Below are positions 36,926 to 46,049 of a stretch of DNA of 64,000 nt, piece after piece. Origin of the DNA: Pseudidiomarina marina (lineage in GTDB: Bacteria; Pseudomonadota; Gammaproteobacteria; Enterobacterales; Alteromonadaceae); the NCBI RefSeq assembly GCF_003987045.1, contig NZ_PIPZ01000001.1, forward strand, positions 620,001 to 684,000, read 5' to 3'. A program made the position numbers and the translations under genes. Numbering within the stretch: position 1 is the stretch's first letter; each line of letters opens with the position of its first letter. The notes beneath the pieces were generated by a model. That model was not told the DNA's origin and searched no databases. It was given only the letters and a program-made list of their open reading frames with translations.

Positions 36926-38026
36926 ATGAGTCGCTTCCGCGAAGCTGATAATTTAATCGGACAAGCTAACAGCTTTCTTGCCGTTCTTGAGCAAGTTTCT
37001 CAGATTGCCCCTCTTAATAAACCAGTTTTAATTATCGGCGAACGCGGCACGGGTAAAGAGTTAATCGCCGCCCGCTTGCATTTTTTGTCGAAACGCTGGG
37101 AACAAAACTACATCAAATTAAACTGCGCAGCGCTTAGTGAAAGCCTTTTGGAAAGTGAGCTATTTGGTCATGAGGCTGGTGCGTTTACCGGCGCTCAAAA
37201 ACGCCACGAAGGCCGCTTTGAGCGCGCTGACGGCGGTAGCTTGTTTCTTGATGAGCTTGCGAATACATCGGCTTTGGTGCAGGAGAAAATTCTGCGCGTC
37301 ATCGAGTATGGCGAGTTTGAACGCGTCGGTGGTACTAAAACCGTACGCGTCGACACTCGCTTAATTGCTGCGACCAATGAAGATCTTCCTACCCTAGCTG
37401 AAACGGGCAAGTTTCGCGCCGATTTACTCGACCGTCTCGCATTTGATGTCATCACCTTGCCACCACTAAGGGAGCGCCGTGAAGATATTTTGGTACTCGC
37501 CGAACACTTCGCCATTCAAATGGCGCGCGAGTTAGAATACGAGCTATTCAGCGGTTTTACCGAGCAGGCTCGTAAAACGTTGCTCGATTATCACTGGCCA
37601 GGTAACGTACGCGAGTTAAAGAATGTTGTTGAGCGTTCAGTTTATCGAATTGGCAATGGTCATGTTCCTGTCAGTGAGATTATTATCGACCCGTTTAACA
37701 GTCCCTATCGACCGGCGGCAGCGCCCCATCGTGAAAGCAATTCGCAGCCAAAAGCTGAAACGGAAGCTGCTACCGCAGCCACCAACGAACGTACCTCACC
37801 CGCACCAGCGCCGAGTGGTACTGAAGCGGTCGGTGTATGTGTTGATTTTGACAACGGCGGTATTGATTTTAAAGAGGTCACCGCTGAATTTGAAATTGAA
37901 GTCATTCAACGTGCTCTACAACACGCACAATTTAACCAAAAGAAAACAGCAGAAGTGCTTGGACTCACCTATCATCAATTGCGTGGTTACTTAAAAAAAT
38001 ACGCTTTGCTTGAGGGACAGGGTTAA
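36926..38026 (+). CDS. pspF: PspF, sigma-54 activator of the psp operon
   Basis: AAA+ enhancer-binding protein without a sensory N-terminal domain, controlled by PspA. Walker A GERGTGKE is at 38-45, the sigma-54 contact loop GAFTGA at 85-90, Walker B FLDE with Asp109-Glu110, and a Fis-type HTH at the C-terminus (KKTAEVLGLTYHQLRGYLKK). At 366 aa it is longer than E. coli PspF (325 aa) because of an Ala/Pro/Glu-rich linker at about residues 262-305. I chose the ATG at 36926; two GTG codons upstream are in frame. Its stop overlaps the sapA start (TAATG). Confidence 0.95.
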   Translation: MSRFREADNLIGQANSFLAVLEQVSQIAPLNKPVLIIGERGTGKELIAARLHFLSKRWEQNYIKLNCAALSESLLESELFGHEAGAFTGAQKRHEGRFERADGGSLFLDELANTSALVQEKILRVIEYGEFERVGGTKTVRVDTRLIAATNEDLPTLAETGKFRADLLDRLAFDVITLPPLRERREDILVLAEHFAIQMARELEYELFSGFTEQARKTLLDYHWPGNVRELKNVVERSVYRIGNGHVPVSEIIIDPFNSPYRPAAAPHRESNSQPKAETEAATAATNERTSPAPAPSGTEAVGVCVDFDNGGIDFKEVTAEFEIEVIQRALQHAQFNQKKTAEVLGLTYHQLRGYLKKYALLEGQG

Positions 38027-39648
38027 TGTTCAAACAGCTGATGGTAGCGTCAGGCACCTTATTGCTGGCCGCCTGTGGTCCGGTACAAACTGATAGTGAA
38101 GTTTATCAAGACGGTTTAGTCTACTGCTCAGAAGGTAATCCAGAGATATTTAATCCTCAGTTAGTAACGTCTGGTACCACCGTTGATGCAACCTCAGCAC
38201 AACTTTATGATCGGCTACTCGATTACGATGCGAAACAACAACAGTTCGTACCGGCTTTGGCTCGGGGCTGGCAATCTTTTGACGATGGCCGGCGTTATCG
38301 ATTCAATTTGCGTAAAGACGTTAACTTTCACCATACGGATTGGTTTACACCAACGCGTACCTTTAATGCTGATGATGTGTTATTTAGCTTTCAACGTTGG
38401 TTGAATGAACAACACCCTTATTATCCGGTCAACGGCGGTCGTTATCCATTTTTTCGCTCGAGCGGCTTAATTCGTCTGATTGAACATGTCGAAAAAATTG
38501 ACGATTACACCGTTGATTTTCATCTCGCACAATCTGACAGTTCGTTTTTAGCGAATGTAGCGACAGACTTTGCAGTTATTCTATCGGAAGAGTACGGGCA
38601 ACAGCTTATTGCAGCGGGTAACCCGGAGCAAATCGATCGCCTACCGGTTGGCACTGGTCCTTTTGCGTTTGAATTATTTCGCAAAGATTTCGTCATTCGC
38701 TACAGTGCTCATAAAGATTATTGGCGCGAACAGCCCGAGATTAAAACACTCGTCTATGTCATAACGCCTAATGCCAATAAACGCATGCTTAAACTGCTAA
38801 CAGGTGAATGCGACGTTATTCCCTATCCGTTAGTGAACGAATTATCGCAACTCGACCAAGATGCACAAATCGAAGTTGGGAGTTCAGTTAGCCCTAATGT
38901 TTCGTTTTGGGCCTTTAATACGAAACAGCCGCCTTTCGATAATGTAATTGTTCGACGGGCATTAGCACATGCCATTAATCGCCCGGCAATTATTCAAACT
39001 ATCTATAGTGGCAACGCGCGCTTAGCAACCGGCATGTTACCGGAAACCTCTTGGGCATACAGCCCAGTGCAACAAACTTATCCTTATGATCCAGCGAAAG
39101 CGCGCGAATTGCTGGCTGAAGCAGGATTCCCGAATGGTTTTAGTATGGACATTTGGGCGATGCCCGTACAACGAGCCTACAACCCAAACGCGCAACGTAT
39201 GGCAGAGCTGATTCAATCCGATTTAGCTCAAGTTGGTGTGCAGGCGAATATCGTAAGTTACGAATGGAACACTTTCCGACAACGGTTGGTTGAAGGTGAA
39301 CACGATAGTGTTTTAATTGGATGGGTTGCGGATAACGCCGATCCCGATAATTTTTTTAGACCCACCCTCAGTTGCGCAGCGGCCCGCTCTGGCAATAACC
39401 GTGCACAATGGTGTAATCCTGAGTTTGATCGGCTGCTCATTGAAGCGATTGCCGAGAGTGATCTGGATCAGCGCAAACACCTTTATCAAGCGATTGAAGA
39501 TTTTGTTATGCAACAGGCGCCTCTGGTTCCAATAGCAAATTCATTGCGTTTTCAAGCGCATCGTGACGATGTCGAAGGGGTGGAGCTTCCGCCTTATGGT
39601 GGCATAAACTTTCGTTATGCGCGGAGGATAAAAGATGCTCCGCTATAG
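38026..39648 (+). CDS. sapA: SapA, peptide-binding lipoprotein of the Sap ABC transporter
   Basis: Extracytoplasmic solute-binding protein (family 5) for the SapBCDF transporter, which takes up peptides and is linked to antimicrobial-peptide resistance. The protein has 540 aa. The signal ends in the lipobox LLAAC (Cys17). Family signatures WQSFDDGRRYRFNLRKDVNFH and LPVGTGPF are present. It begins within the last base of pspF and overlaps sapB by 14 bp. Oligopeptide or dipeptide binding alone cannot be excluded. Confidence 0.93.
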   Translation: MFKQLMVASGTLLLAACGPVQTDSEVYQDGLVYCSEGNPEIFNPQLVTSGTTVDATSAQLYDRLLDYDAKQQQFVPALARGWQSFDDGRRYRFNLRKDVNFHHTDWFTPTRTFNADDVLFSFQRWLNEQHPYYPVNGGRYPFFRSSGLIRLIEHVEKIDDYTVDFHLAQSDSSFLANVATDFAVILSEEYGQQLIAAGNPEQIDRLPVGTGPFAFELFRKDFVIRYSAHKDYWREQPEIKTLVYVITPNANKRMLKLLTGECDVIPYPLVNELSQLDQDAQIEVGSSVSPNVSFWAFNTKQPPFDNVIVRRALAHAINRPAIIQTIYSGNARLATGMLPETSWAYSPVQQTYPYDPAKARELLAEAGFPNGFSMDIWAMPVQRAYNPNAQRMAELIQSDLAQVGVQANIVSYEWNTFRQRLVEGEHDSVLIGWVADNADPDNFFRPTLSCAAARSGNNRAQWCNPEFDRLLIEAIAESDLDQRKHLYQAIEDFVMQQAPLVPIANSLRFQAHRDDVEGVELPPYGGINFRYARRIKDAPL

Positions 39649-40663
39649 CTTACGCCGTATCGTCCTACTCATCGTCACCTTGTGGCTATTGTCACTACTG
39701 ATATTCTCTTTGAATTATTGGTATCCAGGCAATGCCGTTACCAATATGACGGGAATTTCCGCCAGTAACCCACTAGCTTATCAAGAGGTTTATGTCGCGC
39801 GTGGCTTTGAAGATGGCATCGTGACGCAATATGGCGAATTTATTCGTCATTTATTGCAAGGTGATTGGGGTCTATCATTGGTAACCCAACAACCAGTATT
39901 TGCAGAAATAAAGCCGTTATTAGGTGCCACCATTGAGCTTGGCTTACTCGCCATGTTTCTCGCAATGGTATTAGGCATTCCGCTTGGTGTTTATGCTGCC
40001 GTACAACAACGCGGGCCAATGGATCGCATTGTAATGGGCGTTAGTTTGAGTGCCTACTCAATTCCAGTGTTCTGGTTAGCTCAGTTGTTTATCCTTCTAT
40101 TCGCAGTAAAACTGGGCTGGAGCCCTATTTCGGGACAAATTAATCCGCTCTATGCCATTGAAACCCAAACCGGTTCAATTCTTATCGATATTTGGTTAAG
40201 TGATTCACAGTTTAAAACAGCGGCATTTTACGACGCCCTAAATCATTTGTGGGTGCCGGTCATTGTTCTCGCGATGATGCCACTTACCATGCTGATTCGA
40301 ATCATGCGCAATGCAGTGCTCGACGTGCTTCAACAAAACTATATAAAAGCGGCGCGGGCGCGTGGATTGAGTGATTCAACCATCATGTTTCGGCATACAC
40401 TGCCAAATGCGATGCAGCCCGTTGTGCGACAGCTCGGACTGCAATTTAGCGTGTTAATGACCAACATCGTCATCACCGAAGTGATTTTTAACTGGCCGGG
40501 GCTCGGTAGTTGGCTGGTGAAGAGTATTTATGAACGCGATTTTCCAGTGATTCAAGCCGGATTGCTTATTTTAGCCTCGCTGATTCTATTGGTGAATCTA
40601 TTCGTCGATTTATTACACGCTTGGCGATATCCGCAGGTAAGGAAAGAAATCGATGCAGAATAA
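39635..40663 (+). CDS. sapB: SapB, ABC transporter permease
   Basis: Inner-membrane permease of the DppB type, 342 aa and about six membrane helices. The EAA-type loop is seen in AARARGLSDSTIMFRHTLPNA, which docks onto the ATPases. GGAGG lies seven bases before the ATG, inside the end of sapA. It overlaps sapC by 11 bp. Confidence 0.95.
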   Translation: MLRYSLRRIVLLIVTLWLLSLLIFSLNYWYPGNAVTNMTGISASNPLAYQEVYVARGFEDGIVTQYGEFIRHLLQGDWGLSLVTQQPVFAEIKPLLGATIELGLLAMFLAMVLGIPLGVYAAVQQRGPMDRIVMGVSLSAYSIPVFWLAQLFILLFAVKLGWSPISGQINPLYAIETQTGSILIDIWLSDSQFKTAAFYDALNHLWVPVIVLAMMPLTMLIRIMRNAVLDVLQQNYIKAARARGLSDSTIMFRHTLPNAMQPVVRQLGLQFSVLMTNIVITEVIFNWPGLGSWLVKSIYERDFPVIQAGLLILASLILLVNLFVDLLHAWRYPQVRKEIDAE

Positions 40664-41552
40664 TCGCAGTATCTACTACCAATATCGCGAACCATCGCCA
40701 TTGCGCTCGCTGTGGCTGCACATGAATACTAATCCATTTGCGGTAGCAGCCTTTTATATATTTAGTTTTATGCTATTAGCGATGATTTTGTCGCCGATTA
40801 TTGCGCCCTATAGCCCTGACGCTCAGTTTAGCGATGCCATTTCGCAACCCCCCGCTTGGCATGACGATGGTGAAATACGATTTCTCTTTGGAACCGATGA
40901 TTTGGGTCGTGATTTATTATCGCGTGTGTTATCTGGTGCGGTATATAGTCTCGGCTATCCGCTTATGGCAACTGCAGCCGCCGCCTTTATCGGTATTGCA
41001 ATTGGTGCTTGGGCGGGGATGAGTCGCGGCGTTCAATCTTCCACATTAAATCATCTGCTTGATGTTGTATTATCCATTCCATCGCTCCTGCTGGCGCTTA
41101 TTATTATCGCTATTCTTGGTCCGGCGCTACACACAGTGATGATTGCCATTACAATCGTATTAATTCCACAGTTCATTCATAGCGTCCATAACGCATTTTA
41201 TGAGGAACGCAACAAAGAATACGTTATTGCCTCGAAACTAAACGGTAGCTCACGCTGGTACATTCTAACCCGGGTTATTTTCCCAAATATTACGTCTGTT
41301 GTTGTCATGCAGGTGACTTTTGCCTTATCGACAGCCATTCTCGATATTGCTGCGTTAGGCTTTCTTGGTCTAGGCGTGCAAGCCCCAGCACCAGAATGGG
41401 GTACCATGCTCGCACGCAGCCTTGATCAGGTATATCTATTACCGTGGACGATGGTACTGCCGGGCCTTGCACTGTTTTTAACCGTGCTCTCAATAAATGT
41501 GCTCGGTGATAGCCTACGCGCAGCAATTCAAGAACGGATACGTGGCTCATGA
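40653..41552 (+). CDS. sapC: SapC, ABC transporter permease
   Basis: Second inner-membrane permease, DppC type, 299 aa. The N-terminal OppC-like segment is followed by FGTDDLGRDLLSR and six membrane helices; the EAA loop is in IASKLNGSSRWYILTRVIFPN. It overlaps sapD by four bases (ATGA). Confidence 0.95.
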   Translation: MQNNRSIYYQYREPSPLRSLWLHMNTNPFAVAAFYIFSFMLLAMILSPIIAPYSPDAQFSDAISQPPAWHDDGEIRFLFGTDDLGRDLLSRVLSGAVYSLGYPLMATAAAAFIGIAIGAWAGMSRGVQSSTLNHLLDVVLSIPSLLLALIIIAILGPALHTVMIAITIVLIPQFIHSVHNAFYEERNKEYVIASKLNGSSRWYILTRVIFPNITSVVVMQVTFALSTAILDIAALGFLGLGVQAPAPEWGTMLARSLDQVYLLPWTMVLPGLALFLTVLSINVLGDSLRAAIQERIRGS

Positions 41553-42547
41553 GCAATATTTTAGATATTCGCAACCTCACCATCGAGCTCGAAACAAGTG
41601 CCGGCGTGGTAAAAGTTCTCGACAAGCTCAGTTTGCAACTTGCCGAAGGTGAAATTCATACGCTAGTCGGTGAATCAGGCTCTGGCAAAAGCTTGCTCGC
41701 AAAAGCAATAATGGGGTTTATTAATCCACGCTGGAAAATTACTGCCGATAGACTGTGGTGGCGGCATTATGATTTGTTGGCTTTAAATCCCGTGCAGCGC
41801 CGACTCGTCACTGGCCGCGATATGGCGATGATTTTTCAGAACCCAGGCAGTTATCTTGATCCGAATACCAAAGTTGGTGAGCAACTGCGAGAGACCATTC
41901 CACAAAGCGAACTGAAAGGTATTTATCTGCGCCGCAAAGCGACACGTACAGTTCGCGCAGAACGGCTGCTGCATCGAGTTGGTATTAAAGATACCGCCAA
42001 AGTTATGAACAGTTATCCGCAGCAATTGTCCGAGGGTATCGCGCAGAAAGTAAGTATTGCAATGGCGATTGCTCACAATCCCAAGCTACTTATCGCCGAT
42101 GAACCCACAACGGCAATGGAGCCTAATACTCGCAATCAGATTTATCGGTTACTTGCCAAACTGAGTGCAAGCCAAGGGATGAGTATTTTGATGATTACTC
42201 AGGATTTGACGGCCATCATTCCTGAGACGCAACGCATGAGTTTGGTCTATTGTGGTCAATTAATGGAGACAGGACCCACCGAAAAACTCATGAGTGAACC
42301 TTTCCATCCGTATACCGATGCCATGTTGAAAATGAGCTTCTTTAACCAAGATGTTGCGCCGAAGACACGATTACCAACTCTAACGGGAGCTATTCCAACA
42401 TTGCAACACATGCCAATTGGATGTCGCTTGGGTCCTCGATGTCCGAACGCTCGTCGTGCATGTATTCATCAACCGCGCCTTAGTAAAGTGAAACAGCATC
42501 AGTTTGCTTGCCACTTCCCGCTAATCGAGATTGTGCATCATGACTGA
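41549..42547 (+). CDS. sapD: SapD, ABC transporter ATPase
   Basis: Cytoplasmic ATPase, 332 aa, with an OppD-type C-terminal extension containing a CRLGPRCPNARRAC cysteine cluster. Walker A is GESGSGKS and Walker B is LLIADEPT. The ABC signature is altered to LSEGIAQK, as is usual for SapD (E. coli has LTEGECQK), so the deviation is a family trait. It overlaps sapF by eight bases. Confidence 0.95.
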   Translation: MSNILDIRNLTIELETSAGVVKVLDKLSLQLAEGEIHTLVGESGSGKSLLAKAIMGFINPRWKITADRLWWRHYDLLALNPVQRRLVTGRDMAMIFQNPGSYLDPNTKVGEQLRETIPQSELKGIYLRRKATRTVRAERLLHRVGIKDTAKVMNSYPQQLSEGIAQKVSIAMAIAHNPKLLIADEPTTAMEPNTRNQIYRLLAKLSASQGMSILMITQDLTAIIPETQRMSLVYCGQLMETGPTEKLMSEPFHPYTDAMLKMSFFNQDVAPKTRLPTLTGAIPTLQHMPIGCRLGPRCPNARRACIHQPRLSKVKQHQFACHFPLIEIVHHD

Positions 42548-43340
42548 CCTATTGGAGGTTCGTAACCTCAGCAAATATTATAGCTTTAAAAATGGTTGGC
42601 TCCGCCCTACCCGAGTCTGTGCGCTTGAACCGATCAATTTTTCAGTCAAACGCGGCGAGACTATCGCCATTATGGGTGAAACGGGCTCAGGTAAGTCAAC
42701 TCTAGCGAAACTCATCGCTGGTGCTGAAGTTCCCACTTCTGGGGAAATCTATTTAAACGGCGAATTACTCGATCCGAACAATTATCAGCAACGCTGTCGT
42801 GAAATCCGAATGATTTTCCAAGATAGTTTCGGTTCACTCAATCCACAGTTAACCATCGGCAAGCAGTTACTTGAACCATTGCGTTTCAATACGGCGTGGA
42901 CACCAGCCGAACGGCAAGAGCACGTATATGTCACCTTGCAAAAAGTTGGCTTGTTGCCAGATCACTTTGATTTTTATCCGCACATGCTTTCAAGTGGTCA
43001 ACAACAACGCGTGTGCATTGCGCGAGCAATAATCCTAGAACCTCAAATTATCGTCGCAGACGAGGCATTCGCCTCATTGGATCCATCGATTAGAGCTCAA
43101 ATTATTAACTTAATACTCGATCTACAAGAAGATATGGGTATTTCTTTCATTTTCGCGTCACATTCGCCGGAGATCGTTCGTCACCTTGCTGACAAGATCT
43201 TAATAATGCATCGTGGTAAAATGATTGAGTTTGATTCCACACAGGCGCTACTAACAAATCCGAAAGAGCAGTTGACCAAAATACTGCTGCAATCGGAGCA
43301 ATTGAATAAAGCGCTTAAACACACAACAACACAGGAGTAA
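42540..43340 (+). CDS. sapF: SapF, ABC transporter ATPase
   Basis: Partner ATPase of SapD, 266 aa. It has Walker A GETGSGKST, the canonical-like signature LSSGQQQRV, and Walker B IIVADEAFASLD. The ATG at 42540 (MTDLLEVRNLSKYY) is chosen over an in-frame TTG nine bases upstream. The AGGAG for the next gene, putP, lies within its last codons. Confidence 0.95.
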   Translation: MTDLLEVRNLSKYYSFKNGWLRPTRVCALEPINFSVKRGETIAIMGETGSGKSTLAKLIAGAEVPTSGEIYLNGELLDPNNYQQRCREIRMIFQDSFGSLNPQLTIGKQLLEPLRFNTAWTPAERQEHVYVTLQKVGLLPDHFDFYPHMLSSGQQQRVCIARAIILEPQIIVADEAFASLDPSIRAQIINLILDLQEDMGISFIFASHSPEIVRHLADKILIMHRGKMIEFDSTQALLTNPKEQLTKILLQSEQLNKALKHTTTQE

Positions 43341-43344
43341 GGCT

Positions 43345-44868
43345 TTGGAAACAGGTACTCTCGTTTCATTAGCACTCTATTTTATTGCCATGTTAGGTAT
43401 TGGTTTTTATGCCTACAAGAAATCAACGGATGATGTTTCTGGCTACATGCTTGGGGGAAGAGCTTTAGGGCCCGGTGTTACGGCATTATCAGCAGGCGCA
43501 TCTGATATGAGCGGCTGGATGCTCATGGGTCTTCCAGGTGCGATTTATGTCTCTGGTGTTTCACAATTATGGATAGCTGTCGGTTTGCTTATTGGCGCCT
43601 ATTTAAACTATCTCATTGTGGCGCCGCGGCTACGCACTTATACCGAAGTAGCGAACGACTCAATTACTATACCTGATTATTTCGCTAACCGATTCGACGA
43701 CAAAACTCGCGTGCTTCGCGTATTTTCGTCGGTGGTAATTATTATTTTCTTCACCTTGTACACGTCGGCAAGTTTAGTGGCCGGCGGTAAATTGTTTGCG
43801 AGCTCAGCGTTTGGTCTTGATTATAGCTTGGGCTTATGGGTAACAGCTGGTGTCGTCTGCGCATATACACTGTTTGGCGGCTTCTTGGCGGTATCGATGA
43901 CCGATTTTGTGCAAGGCTGCATCATGTTTGTAGCGCTTGTATTAGTTCCGGTAGTCGCCATCTTCGATTTAGGTGGCATCGGTCAAGTGACCAGCACGGT
44001 AGAATCCATTAACCCGGATTTTCTTAAGTTCTTCCGAGATGGCTCTATCGCCGATCCAATGCTCAATCAGTTATCCATTCTAGGCATTATTTCATTGCTC
44101 GCTTGGGGGCTTGGATATTTTGGTCAGCCACATATTATTGTCCGTTTTATGGCCATTCGTTCGGTAAAAGATATCCCGACAGCTCGTCGTATCGGTATCA
44201 GCTGGATGTTTGTTTCAATTATCGGTGCGATGGTAACCGGCTTTGTTGGCATCGCTTATGTTGCGGAAACCAAAATGCAGCTTAATGATGCTGAGACTAT
44301 TTTCATCATTTTCTCGCAGTTTCTATTCCATCCCCTCATTTCTGGTTTCCTATTGGCAGCTATTTTAGCGGCAATTATGAGTACAATTTCGTCACAGCTA
44401 TTGGTGACATCAAGCTCACTCACCGAAGATTTTTACAAAGCGTTCTTGCGTCGTGATGCGAGCGATCGAGAACTTGTCACTGTCGGACGAATTTCGGTGC
44501 TGTTAGTATCTTTAGTAGCTATTGCGCTGGCATGGGATCCGAATAATACAATTCTAGGCCTCGTTGCTAACGCTTGGGCTGGTTTCGGAGCTGCATTCGG
44601 CCCAGTAATCATTCTGAGTCTGTTCTGGAAGCGTATGAACCGTCATGGCGCATTAGCTGGCATGGTATCAGGCGCAGCAACAGTGCTCTTCTGGATTTAT
44701 GCGCCTGTACTTGCAGATGGCGCAACATTGAGCAGTATCGTTTATGAAATTATTCCAGGCTTTATTGTTTGTACTTTAGCAGTCATCGTTGTCAGTAACT
44801 TGACCGCTGATCCAGCTAAAGAGTTACAAGATACCTTCGAAGAAATGGAAAAAGTGATTCACTCTTAA
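43345..44868 (+). CDS. putP: Sodium/proline symporter PutP (TTG start)
   Basis: SSS-family Na+/proline symporter with about 13 membrane helices, 507 aa. The PutP core YMLGGRALGPGVTALSAGASDMSGW and WGLGYFGQPHIIVRFMA are nearly as in E. coli. The start is TTG at 43345: it has AGGAG seven bases upstream, gives the right N-terminus, and no ATG is suitable. It starts four bases after the sapF stop, so it is probably cotranscribed with the sap genes, an unusual partner. It ends before element B. Confidence 0.95.
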   Translation: METGTLVSLALYFIAMLGIGFYAYKKSTDDVSGYMLGGRALGPGVTALSAGASDMSGWMLMGLPGAIYVSGVSQLWIAVGLLIGAYLNYLIVAPRLRTYTEVANDSITIPDYFANRFDDKTRVLRVFSSVVIIIFFTLYTSASLVAGGKLFASSAFGLDYSLGLWVTAGVVCAYTLFGGFLAVSMTDFVQGCIMFVALVLVPVVAIFDLGGIGQVTSTVESINPDFLKFFRDGSIADPMLNQLSILGIISLLAWGLGYFGQPHIIVRFMAIRSVKDIPTARRIGISWMFVSIIGAMVTGFVGIAYVAETKMQLNDAETIFIIFSQFLFHPLISGFLLAAILAAIMSTISSQLLVTSSSLTEDFYKAFLRRDASDRELVTVGRISVLLVSLVAIALAWDPNNTILGLVANAWAGFGAAFGPVIILSLFWKRMNRHGALAGMVSGAATVLFWIYAPVLADGATLSSIVYEIIPGFIVCTLAVIVVSNLTADPAKELQDTFEEMEKVIHS

Positions 44869-44975
44869 CTACAAGAGCGATATTAGCACTTAGATATTGG
44901 ATATTAGCTAAAGAGCAAAAACAAAAGGCGCCGCAAGGCGCCTTTTTTCTGTCTAATATCTAAGTGCTAATATCG
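44869..44975. repeat. Heptamer-array inverted-repeat element B
   Basis: A perfect 21-bp inverted repeat (44878-44898 and 44955-44975) is built from heptamers. The left arm 44880-44907 reads ATATTAG, CACTTAG, ATATTGG, ATATTAG; the right arm 44953-44973 is the inverse of ATATTAG, CACTTAG, ATATTAG. A terminator sits between the arms. Its left boundary CTACAAGAGCGATATT nearly matches that of element A. It fills the gap between the putP and rssA stop codons. Confidence 0.85.
44923..44948. terminator. Bidirectional terminator between putP and rssA
   Basis: AAAAGGCGCC (44923-44932) pairs with GGCGCCTTTT (44937-44946) around a GCAA tetraloop, followed by more T residues. It lies inside element B. 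Confidence 0.92.
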
Positions 44976-44985
44976 TCTTTGCTTT

Positions 44986-46023
44986 TTACACGCCGCGACG
45001 TTCGGAGAAGAGCTGAAGTTCGGACAAAATAAAATCTTTCATCCGCATCGTCGTTTCATATCCCACATCAATCGCTTCATTACCACGCTCAAACTCCATC
45101 AAACTAATGTGACCAAGTTTCGGTTGAATTAAAATATCTGGCGGATCGCCAGCCAATCGAGCTTTCGTGATACGTTCTTGCATAATATCAATCGAGCCAG
45201 CCATCACACCTAACATGCCTGGGGCCTTATAAGATTGACCATTAAACTTATCTTTCATCGAATCCCAATATTGCTGACTGGTCGACAAAAAACTCTTGAA
45301 AAAACCTTGCTCCGCATCCTCGCTTGGATGCACGCCATCCTCGGAAGCTTCCGTTGTGGTTGGCGTGTTGTGGCCATGTACATCCGCCTGCGGTTCACTC
45401 TGATTCTTACGCAAATTTTCATGACCAGGAGCCACATATTTATTCCGCGCTTCAATCGCTGTTGTTGTCAGCTGCGAGTTCAGATTCACTGCAATCACAA
45501 AGTCGGAACCGAGAGCTCGGCATAACGATACAGGAACCGGATTGACGAGGCCGCCATCAACGAGCCAACGACCTTTAACACCGGTCGGCGCTAATAACCC
45601 TGGCATTGAGCAAGATGCTCGAGAAGCATCATAAACATCACCTTTTCGAAGCCATATCTCGCGCCCAGTAAATAAATCAGTCGCGACAGCCCCATAGGTA
45701 ATCGGCATATCTTCAATATTAATTGCACCAAACAAGTCGCGGGCGTGACTAAAAACCTTCTCGCCTTGAATGATGCCACCATGACTTAACCCAAAGTCGA
45801 GTAAATTGAAAACTTCCCAACGTCCCATATCGCGAACCCACTCCTCGAGTTCGTTAAGACGCCCAGAAGCAAAACCGGCTCCCACGAGGGAGCCGATTGA
45901 AGTGCCTGCAACCATGTTAATTTCAATGCCCATATCTTTTAGGGCCTTAATCACACCAATGTGTGACCATCCGCGGGCAGCGCCGGAACCCAGCGCTAAT
46001 GCGACTTGAACATACTGACTCAT
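44986..46023 (-). CDS. rssA: RssA-type patatin-like phospholipase
   Basis: Bacterial patatin-family lipid acyl hydrolase, 345 aa, probably cytoplasmic or membrane-peripheral. The oxyanion loop GSGAARG is at residues 12-18, the nucleophile Ser42 in GTSIGS, and the Asp of the dyad is Asp156 in DGGLVNP. A hydrophilic, poorly conserved insert (about 205-240) separates the core from a C-terminal extension. E. coli rssA lies next to rssB, but here the neighbours are recA and putP. The true substrate is unknown. Confidence 0.9.
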   Translation of the reverse strand: MSQYVQVALALGSGAARGWSHIGVIKALKDMGIEINMVAGTSIGSLVGAGFASGRLNELEEWVRDMGRWEVFNLLDFGLSHGGIIQGEKVFSHARDLFGAINIEDMPITYGAVATDLFTGREIWLRKGDVYDASRASCSMPGLLAPTGVKGRWLVDGGLVNPVPVSLCRALGSDFVIAVNLNSQLTTTAIEARNKYVAPGHENLRKNQSEPQADVHGHNTPTTTEASEDGVHPSEDAEQGFFKSFLSTSQQYWDSMKDKFNGQSYKAPGMLGVMAGSIDIMQERITKARLAGDPPDILIQPKLGHISLMEFERGNEAIDVGYETTMRMKDFILSELQLFSERRGV

Positions 46024-46049
46024 GGTAACATTGTCCTAAAAAATGAGAG

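Noticed and set aside
41549-42547. Degenerate ABC signature (LSEGIAQK) in SapD as a sign of inactivation
   Set aside because: The same type of deviation occurs in E. coli SapD, so it is a family trait.
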